Below, piece by piece: positions 57,420 through 64,000 of a stretch of 64,000 nucleotides of DNA. The notes under the pieces are model-generated. The model worked only from the letters and a program-made list of their open reading frames with translations. It did not search any database and was not told the DNA's origin. The position numbers and the translations under genes are program-made. The stretch's first letter is position 1, and each line of letters opens with the position of its first letter. The DNA is from Ceratothoa steindachneri (taxonomy: Eukaryota > Arthropoda > Malacostraca > Isopoda > Cymothoidae): assembly GCA_963969495.1 (NCBI GenBank), contig OZ018329.1:74476912-74540911 (forward strand), read 5' to 3'.

Positions 57420-57828
57420 GGTAAATATGTAAACGAGCTGCCCGGCCGATAAGATGTACTATTTCGTCCGTGTTCCAAAATGTTTCACGTTTTTGGAATA
57501 CATTTATAAGGGACGGCTCGTGTGGGGGTAAAGACGATGCGTGGACCGCACTACGATGATCCTGAGTTTCATTAAATTGGGGGGGTCTAGGGGGCGCAGC
57601 CCCCCAGTATATAATCCTAATTTTTATAATGTTCTGACGTTTACAGAGGTGAATGCTTTAACTACATCATGTCCGCGCCTTTAATCGTTTTGCGAATTAT
57701 AATAGGGGTTGGGGGTAGGGTATGATGTCAGACGACTCAAACGCGCATGAATATTCAGAAACGGCTGAACGATATTATTTACACAAAATATTTTTTTTCC
57801 GGCCGGGCCGCTCGTCTACATGTTTACC
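57420..57828 (-). mobile_element. Short non-autonomous DNA transposon (hAT-like), copy 3
   Basis: Ends GGTAAATATGTAAACGAGCT and (reverse complement of the right end) GGTAAACATGTAGACGAGCG. A perfect eight-base duplication, CTAACTTA, flanks it (57412-57419 and 57829-57836). The interior shares CTACGATGATCCTGAGTTTC, the GGGGGCGCAGCCCCCC block and CGCCTTTAATCGTTTTGCGA with the others, in opposite orientation to copies 1 and 4. Eight-base duplications fit hAT (or P-like) elements, although hAT ends usually begin CA/TA. Confidence 0.9.
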
Positions 57829-58172
57829 CTAACTTAGGTCACTGATTAGTCTAGGCCGAGTATACTGTAAACAAATCAAAAGCCTATTCAATATAGGTTA
57901 TCTTGGGAACTTAGGTGAGAGCCAGGAATACTGTTTAATTGTAGGCATATGATATAGACAGTCTATATTCAATCGCACTTCTAGTAATTTAATAAAGAAA
58001 ATTAAATATAAATAGTAACATTAATTGGTAAATATGTAGATTAGCGACTCGGCCGAAAAAGTGTTTTGGTAAATATTTTCGTTCACCCCTACCGGAATAT
58101 TCATGCGCGTTTGATTCGTCTGACGTCAGACCCCACCCCCACCCCTATTATAATTCGCAAAACGATTAAAGG

Positions 58173-58921
58173 CGCTGAAGATTGGGGAGTGGTCGGACAC
58201 GTGGCAAATGCCTTTTAACGTGGGCAAATGCAAAGTGATGCATATCGGCCACAGAAACCCCCAATCTCAGTATATCCTTAAGGGCACTGCTCTTGAATCG
58301 AGTGACACTGAGAAGGACTTGGGTGTTACTATCACTAGTGACCTCAAGTTCTCGAAACAGTGCATTGAGGCGGAGAAAAAGGCCCAAAGGATGCTAGGCT
58401 ATATTAAGCGCCAGTTTGGTTATCGGAACCAGGAGATTGTACTGTGCCTGTACAACTCACTTGTCCGACCGCACCTGGAGTATGCAGTACAATTTTGGAG
58501 TCCTTCATTGCGAAAAGGCATCGCGAGATTGGAACGCGTACAAGCCAGGGCAACCAAGCTGATTCCCTCTATCCGACATAAAAGTTATGAGGATAGACTA
58601 AGGGAATTAGATCTGTTCTCGCTGGAAACCCGTAGACTGCGTGGTCAGCTCATCGAAGTTTTCAAAATACTTCGAGGGTTCGACAATGTTGACTACCGGG
58701 ATATTTTCACACTGAGTGAGAACAGAACGCGCAATCACGGCTTCAAACTTGAACTGAAGCGTTACAACCGCAATCTGTGTGGAAATTTTTTCACCTACAG
58801 TATCTGCGGTAAGTGGAACGCACTTCCAGTGGAAGTTGTCAACAGTGAATCTGTTGACCAGTTCAAGTCAAGACTAGACAAGGTCTTGAAAAGTGGCCGT
58901 TTAGGGACGCAAAACAATTGA
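58173..58921 (+). pseudogene. LINE RT thumb and C-terminal domain (partial, uninterrupted)
   Basis: An open frame of 237 codons from 58208 covers the RT thumb (MPFNVGKCKVMHIGHRNPQS, DLGVTITSDLKFSKQCIEAE) and the conserved tail (RQFGYRNQEIVLCLYNSLVR; SLETRRLRGQLIEVFKILRG; GKWNALPVEVVNSESVDQF). It ends in TGA 58919-58921 after GTQNN. The polymerase core is missing because of 5' truncation, so it is inert. It serves as the reference for the breaks in the two other copies. Confidence 0.85.
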
Positions 58922-59024
58922 GCAGCCTTGTGCCCGCTCGATTGCAAGTCCAATGGTACCCTTTTTTGAATGGACCGTAAGGTCTCCTAGGGTACCTTAT
59001 TTCCTTGTTGTTACTCCTTGTTGA
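58173..59024 (+). mobile_element. CR1/L2-like LINE 3' fragment inside MITE copy 4
   Basis: The fragment begins at GAAGATTGGGGAGTGGTCGG (compare 40857) and ends with two ACTCCTTGTTG-like units. The junctions cut the MITE at GGCGCTGA / TGACATTTGG, with TGA on both sides. The coding part (58208-58921) is closely related to the 40 kb copy and lacks its stops, so this insertion is younger than that copy or better preserved. Confidence 0.9.
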
Positions 59025-59289
59025 CATTTGGTTAAATCATTCACCTCTGTAAACGTTAGCACATTAGCCTATAAACAATTAGGATTATATACTGGGGGGC
59101 TGTGCCCCCCAGACCCCCCCCCAATTTAATGAAACTCAGGATCATCGTAGTGTGGTTCCCCATTGTATTTACCCACACACGAGCAGTCCCCTTAAATGTA
59201 CTCCCAAAACGTGAATCACTTTGGAACACGGACGAAACAGAACGTCCCATCGTTCGAGTCGCTAATCTACATATTTACCCATTAATTTA

Positions 59290-60360
59290 TATAAATAAAT
59301 TGGTAGAGTAACATAACTCTCTTTGCCCTAAGCAACGACGCGACTGTTCAAAACAGTTACTGAGTTTCGCCCTAACAGTCGAACAAGATTTGAATGAAAG
59401 AAATTTTCACTGAAGATTATTTGTAAAGAAATTTCTTAAAATAATTTAATGATTAACTCTCACTCTATTATATACGTTGTCATATTATTAAATATTTTTA
59501 ATTTACATTAGTAAAACACGACATAATAACTTTCTACGATTCATTTAAGCATATAATTGGAATCCTGGGTTCTGATTGGTTAAGAAGTAATAATCAACCA
59601 ATCAGAATCGTGTGAAACAGTTATACGCAAATCCGGACAAGGATTAGCCAAGTATTAAGGCTAAAATTATCCATTCCATTGGAAAATAACTAGAATGGCT
59701 ATTTTTAACCACTATACCTGGTTAGGTCTGATCAAATTAAAATTTCAGAACAATTCTGGAGTTACGGTTCTTAGTTCTAAAGAAAAAAAATGAAAACTGA
59801 GTTTGCCCTGTTTTTGAACACCGGTTTCCAACCCTATCCCAGAGCCCCCCTCCCAAACACAAAATGTGATATCTCCTTTGCATTGTCTATTGTACCTCAT
59901 TTAAATTTTCACCATCTGTTCCACACGTCTGTATATAGCCAACTAGAGGCGAACGAAGGCGTTAAAATTCTAAAGCAAACAATTGATAAAGTACCACATT
60001 CGGAAATGATTTCGTAACACTCCAAAATTCGTTAGAGGGAGTCAAAGCCGAACCAGAATAGGCATCAGTTGTTTTTCCTTTGAATAAAAGGGGTTTTCTT
60101 TATCCAGCCATAGATTCATTCTGCTGTAATAAATGTAGAAAAAGGTTCATTTGTCAAAATCATGCAGCTCTGAAAAGTTAACGAAATTCAAGAGCAGGCA
60201 GTCTCTTGTACCAGTATCTTTCTATGTAAGGTAGGGATTTCTAAGGTAGGATCATGCCAGTTTAGCGTGACCAGTATTTTTGTAGGGAACAGTTGTTCCG
60301 TAGTTAATTTTTAAGTAGATAGTGTTGCGGACGTTACTGCAATACCTGATGTCCATTTTT
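59290..60360. other. Unassigned DNA
   Basis: No supported gene. ATTCTGATTGGTTGATTATT-like and complementary strings near 59560-59610 (GGTTCTGATTGGTTAAG, CAACCAATCAGAATCG) form a short inverted repeat of about 15 bases. Confidence 0.35.
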
Positions 60361-60499
60361 CTTCTTCTTTGAGGGACCTTCAGGCTACAACAGGGTTTAG
60401 GGCGTCAGGGCCTAGTGCCAAAAGATTGTTCCTTGTAGGCAAGTTAGATTTGAAACTTCCACTCGATGATAAGTCAGTGAAGACTTTTGCCAATCATGC

Positions 60500-61120
60500 A
60501 GCACAGGAAAATGCCAGATACAGAACGGACGCGGGACTATTCAACATAAGAAAATTCAGTGCAAGGACAAAAACTACGCTAGCCTCAATCCAAGAACTCC
60601 AGTACGCAGACGACACAGCCGCAGTTGCTCACGACCCTAGTGATCTACAGAGCCAGCTTTCATCTCTTAGTGATGTTTACCAGTGAGCTAGACTAAGAAA
60701 CAATGTAAGAAAAACCGAGGTTATGCTAAATCACGCAGAGCAAGAACATGAGTCGCCAGAACCTATAATTATCGGCGGAGCAAGACTCAATGAAGATGAG
60801 TACTTTACTTATCTTGGCAGCATTATTTCTAAGGACGGCACACTTGAAAGAGAGATTGTAAGCCGGATTCAGCTTGCTTCAGCAGCTTTTGGGCAATTAA
60901 AAAACAGGGTTTTATTTAACTACGACTTGAAACTCTACAAAAGTAGCCATGTAACAAGCTGTTTGTGCCTCAATGCTGCTGTACAGGGATGAGTCTCCAA
61001 AGAATCCTCCGAATAACGTAGAGAGATAAGATACCACACAATGAAATATTGCGTAGAACCAACTGTGATAGTATAGAAGCGCTTGTCTCTAGACTCACAC
61101 TCAGGTGGGTGGGGCACGTG
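60500..61120 (+). pseudogene. RTE-like reverse transcriptase, palm to thumb
   Basis: RYRTDAGLFNIRKFSARTKT, then LASIQELQYADDTAAVAHDP gives the intact Y-A-D-D catalytic box (60603-60614). INTVKTEV-like codons, EYFTYLGSIISKDGTLEREI, IQLASAAFGQLKNRVLFNYD, RDKIPHNEILRRTN and LTLRWVGHVV follow. A stop after DVYQ (60686) and a frameshift near 60985 break it. The R-W-x-G-H-V block just before the hAT insertion is a hallmark of these LINEs. Confidence 0.75.
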
Positions 61121-61125
61121 GTAAG

Positions 61126-62242
61126 CAGTGGCGTGCAGTCAATGGAAGCAAGGGAATCAATGCTTCCTCTATTTAAGAAGAAAAGAAAAAGAAATTACAC
61201 TCCAGCAATTAATATGACAGCAGAATCAATTTTATTCTCACATTTATGCTTGCCTATACTTGCATACGCCATACGGTACCGTTCACTTTCAATGGAATTG
61301 GTGTTAGACCCTGATTGTCCGACTGCAATTGAAGAAATGCATTTTTTCGTCGATATTTCTAGTCTTTTTTATTCTTTCTTAATTTTTATAATAGTTCTGC
61401 TTTTTGATACTTTGGAATGAATAGTTTAAAACATGTTTTGCTTTTCTTAGCAATAATATACAGTCATTGGAGTTTAATAATTTTTTCTAGATATTTCAAC
61501 GCCGTGTTAGAATTAATAAAAAAATATCTTATTTGTATACGGAAAAGGAAGCAAATTTGAATCTGCAGTCATCAGCTTGCAGCTGGCAACCCTGCCGAGT
61601 TGCAAAATCTAGGAAAAAGCAACAAAATATCTAAGAAACATTTTTGTAACTATTATTATGCTCTGAAGCTTAAACATTTTTTTAGGTTATAATTAAATAC
61701 AGGTTCAAGGAAAGAAAGCAGCTAGATAACAAAAACTCTAGTATGGTTAAGTCCTTATTCCTTAAGCATTTTTTTTAATATTTCCGGGATTCTGCCGGCC
61801 TTCCATAGTCATTAGTCACCCTTCATATCCTTGGGATCAGTAGCCTTGAGCCAGTATTTAGATAAGTGTGGCGTATTGTTTATTATTTTTTTTAAGGGAT
61901 AGCCCCCATTTAAACAAAATGGATGCAAATGAAGTTGGGATAAAATGCGATTGCATTATTGAAAAATTATTTAAAAGGAAGTTCAGTGCGATGAACTATA
62001 ATGAAAGAAAAACTATTATTAAAACAGGAAGGCCTACGCACTCGCAAATACAATGTAGGCCAATATGATAGAACATCGTGGCTAAATTTAAATAAAGCTT
62101 CAAAAAATAATATTTAAATAAAGTGAGTAGCTTACAATTTTATAGTTATTTTTAATGAACAACATATTTACTTCAATTAACATATTTATTTTTTTAAAAC
62201 TTGAATTGCTTCCTCATCTTCAAAAGTCACCGCACGCCACTG
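61126..62242. mobile_element. hAT-type DNA transposon (CAGTGGCG ends), internally deleted
   Basis: Left end CAGTGGCGTGCAGTCA and (reverse complement of the right end) CAGTGGCGTGCGGTGACT. Flanking eight-mers GTGGTAAG (61118-61125) and GTGATAAG (62243-62250) match at seven of eight. CA(G)TGG ends with eight-base duplications are diagnostic of hAT. At 61868-62068 a plus-strand frame (DANEVGIKCDCIIEKLFKRK, NYNERKTIIKTGRPTHSQIQ) resembles the N-terminal part of a hAT transposase of the MYM/TTF-like type. The catalytic region is not seen. Confidence 0.85.
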
Positions 62243-62261
62243 GTGATAAGAATGCCAGACG

Positions 62262-62665
62262 AATGACTGCCTAAACAAGTCGTTTACAGCGAACTCAGGA
62301 AAGGTGCCCGTCCTGTGGGCAGACAGAAAAAAATGCTATAAAGACTATATAAAAAGAAAGTTAAAAGCCTGCAACATAAACCCAACCTATCTTGAAGAAT
62401 TTGTAGAGGACAGACCAGCTTGGCGGCGTAATATCGCGGAGGGGATACAACACCTGGAACAGAAAGACGAAGGAGAAAGGACCAGGCCCGAGCTACAAGA
62501 GACCGACGACACCTAATCATCCCAGATGCGGACCATAACTGCCACGAATGTGGAAGGGCTTTCCAGACAACATCAGGTCTACTCAGCCACATGCGTGACC
62601 ATGACAGGAGATATGGGAGAGGTCGTCGTCGTTCCGACGGACACCTATAAGGTAAGTAATAAAGC
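62262..62665 (+). pseudogene. RTE-like LINE C-terminus with C2H2 zinc finger
   Basis: RQKKCYKDYIKRKLKACNIN, EFVEDRPAWRRNIAEGIQHL continue the RTE tail after the hAT insertion. In another frame CHECGRAFQTTSGLLSHMRD-H (62540-62602) is a perfect C2H2 finger (C-x2-C-x12-H-x3-H), followed by a basic stretch DRRYGRGRRRSD. A terminal finger of this sort is typical of this LINE group and may help bind nucleic acid. A frameshift lies between the two parts. Confidence 0.7.
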
Positions 62666-62725
62666 ACGTAAGCAAAGGCTTAAGTACGATGAAGATGGCT
62701 CCATTTCGGATTTATTTAGTTCCTG

Positions 62726-63493
62726 ATGAGGAGTCATTTTTCCATTTCGGTGGAGCGGACAGACTCTACCCCTGCTACTCAAGTTTGGGTTGAGATAGAG
62801 GGTATCGTATACTTAGGGATTATCGCACATATCAGTAGCCTTATAAATTGGTGTGCCCCAATGGTAGTGGCCCTCAAGTACAACTGTACTATGAAAATAA
62901 CGACAGATTCTTTTAAATTTAAAGAGAAAGTCATGATCACATCATCTCACTACATTTATGACTTACTCCCTTTGGATAGTACCACTACAATAAACTGCAC
63001 ATGGTGATAAATAGTACGCTTAAAAAATACACCAAGAAGATAAGCAGTATACTGAATAGACTTGAGAGCGGTAAAAATAAATCCATGATGTTTGCTTTTG
63101 GGACAAGTAAACAGCATAACTTGCGTATGCCTGCATCGGATGCAGCAGTATTGGGCAACATAAAAATCAAAAAAATCTGTTTCCCTTCATGCCGCTCTCT
63201 TTCTGGGCTTTCGGGTAGAAAAGAAGGTGTTAGGCCTGATCGAGGGAAAGCGAAGGACGGACAATTTTCCTCCTCGCCATCAGAGATGAAACACCGTCGA
63301 TTCGTGAGGGGTGGCAAAGCATTTTGCCCATCATGTACCATATCTGCCTCATATTTCTTCCCTAATTCGTAGGGCGGACGTTACTGTCATTTACTATACA
63401 ACGAAACTTAATCAATTCATGGGCAAGAACGTTGATTGGGTTTGGGAAGATCCCAAAGTTGTTACTTTTAAGAAAGTTGATAATTTGGACTAA
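62726..63493 (+). pseudogene. Faint gypsy-type pol remnant (RT start and RT/RNase H junction)
   Basis: At 62800-62915 the frame reads GIIAHISSLINWCAPMVVAL and KYNCTMKITTD, like the G-I-I...W-C-A-P-M-V-V-x-x-K-x-N-G-x-x-R-I-x-x-D start of some Ty3/gypsy reverse transcriptases. At 63320-63490 HVPYLPHISSLIRRA and DWVWEDPKVVTFKKVDNL resemble the F-V-P-N-L-x...W-x-W-x-x-x-x-x-x-x-F segment before RNase H. The palm in between is absent. Both matches are weak but in the right order. Confidence 0.4.
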
Positions 63494-63499
63494 AGTTTT

Positions 63500-64000
63500 A
63501 GCTCATTATAGTCGCCGACAGATCGTAGCATGGGGCTCAGTGGCTTATGCTTAGAAGTCTTTTCTCTCACCGATATGAGTCAAGATATGGTACTATATGT
63601 AAAGAAGGAAGCCATTGCAATAGCTTAGGTGTCTGAAAATGTTCACAGTATTTATTTAGCTAAGTTTCTATGTCAAAAACGATCAGAGTCCGTTAGTGTC
63701 TTTGTTTGGCCAAGAGACACTGGATAAGCTACCTATTCGTATTCAAAGTTTGCGTTTAATGTTTTTACAGTTTTCTTATAGTGTAAATATTTGCCAAGTC
63801 CTAAGCAAATTTCTGTTAATGCCCTGAGTTAGGCATCACTTAAGTCTCAAATATTTTTTTTACGTTTTACATTTAAAAAACAAAGTAAAGGATTTTTGTG
63901 TGCGATTTGTGTCCATTTTTCCTGCAGAAGAAGAAAAGAATACCGAAATTAAGTGTAGGTAGAATGAGGATTCTGTCATCTATGAAGTTAAAGAATTAAT
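63500..64000. other. Unassigned AT-rich DNA at the window end
   Basis: No coding sequence, RNA gene or repeat was recognised. Confidence 0.4.

Larger units (their letters stand above)
58027..59279 (+). mobile_element. Short non-autonomous DNA transposon (hAT-like), copy 4, split by a LINE
   Basis: Ends GGTAAATATGTAGATTAGCG and its reverse complement at 59260-59279. The flanks are a perfect eight-base duplication, CATTAATT (58019-58026 and 59280-59287). Without the LINE inserted at about 58173-59024 the element would be about 400 bases and nearly identical to copy 1. Confidence 0.9.
60369..62665 (+). mobile_element. RTE-type LINE, split by a hAT element
   Basis: RT palm and C-terminal regions lie at 60500-61120, and the C-terminal tail with a zinc finger resumes at 62262-62660. 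The gap is exactly a hAT-type element with target duplication (61126-62242). The 5' part of the RTE, with endonuclease and early RT, is missing or unrecognisable. Confidence 0.75.

Overview
This is an AT-rich window from an animal nuclear genome, made almost entirely of decayed mobile elements and simple repeats. No intact gene is visible. An invertebrate, probably an arthropod, is the best guess. The reasons are short TTAGG-type telomere-like strings, an arthropod-widespread repeat protein at 21 kb, and a mix of Tc1/mariner, MULE/FLYWCH, hAT, Penelope-like, RTE, Jockey-like and Ty3/gypsy elements. The species cannot be named from the sequence.

Layout: 1-4226 holds a broken Ty3/gypsy element whose integrase lies upstream of its reverse transcriptase, split by a LINE 3' fragment. 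6.0-7.3 kb and 10.1-10.5 kb carry the same ~120 bp satellite in opposite orientations, with a Penelope-like endonuclease fragment near 9 kb. 11.4-12.6 kb is an old ~41 bp minisatellite and 16.7-17.8 kb a young 37 bp one. 18.65-20.82 kb is a MULE with FLYWCH-like and transposase remnants and matching terminal repeats. 21.0-22.05 kb encodes the widespread repeat protein. 23.3-23.8 kb contains a foldback element next to a mariner transposase tail. 26.9-30.3 kb contains two diverged copies of an unidentified modular repeat. 34-37 kb is dominated by (AT)n arrays around LINE and Penelope-like remnants. 37.5-38.76 kb is a mariner. 40.1-41.7 kb is the longest copy of a CR1/L2-like LINE.

The right third is a set of nested insertions. 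A Jockey-like LINE (43.6-46.4 kb, minus strand) is interrupted by other elements. Four copies of a short non-autonomous DNA transposon with 8-bp target duplications lie at 44.4, 47.2, 57.4 and 58.0 kb, the last split by another CR1/L2-like LINE fragment. There are also a Tc1-like element (47.5-48.7 kb), a gypsy gag (53.8 kb), a hAT transposase (54.8-55.9 kb), an RTE LINE with a terminal C2H2 zinc finger split by a CAGTGG-type hAT (60.4-62.7 kb), and a faint gypsy pol remnant (62.7-63.5 kb).

The only candidate host-type coding sequence is a stop-containing stretch on the minus strand at 50.8-52.4 kb. It resembles the membrane and pore segments of a cyclic-nucleotide-gated-like cation channel, with a GYGD filter motif, followed by a possible downstream exon. 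The elements here do not cooperate in a pathway. The window mainly records successive insertions.
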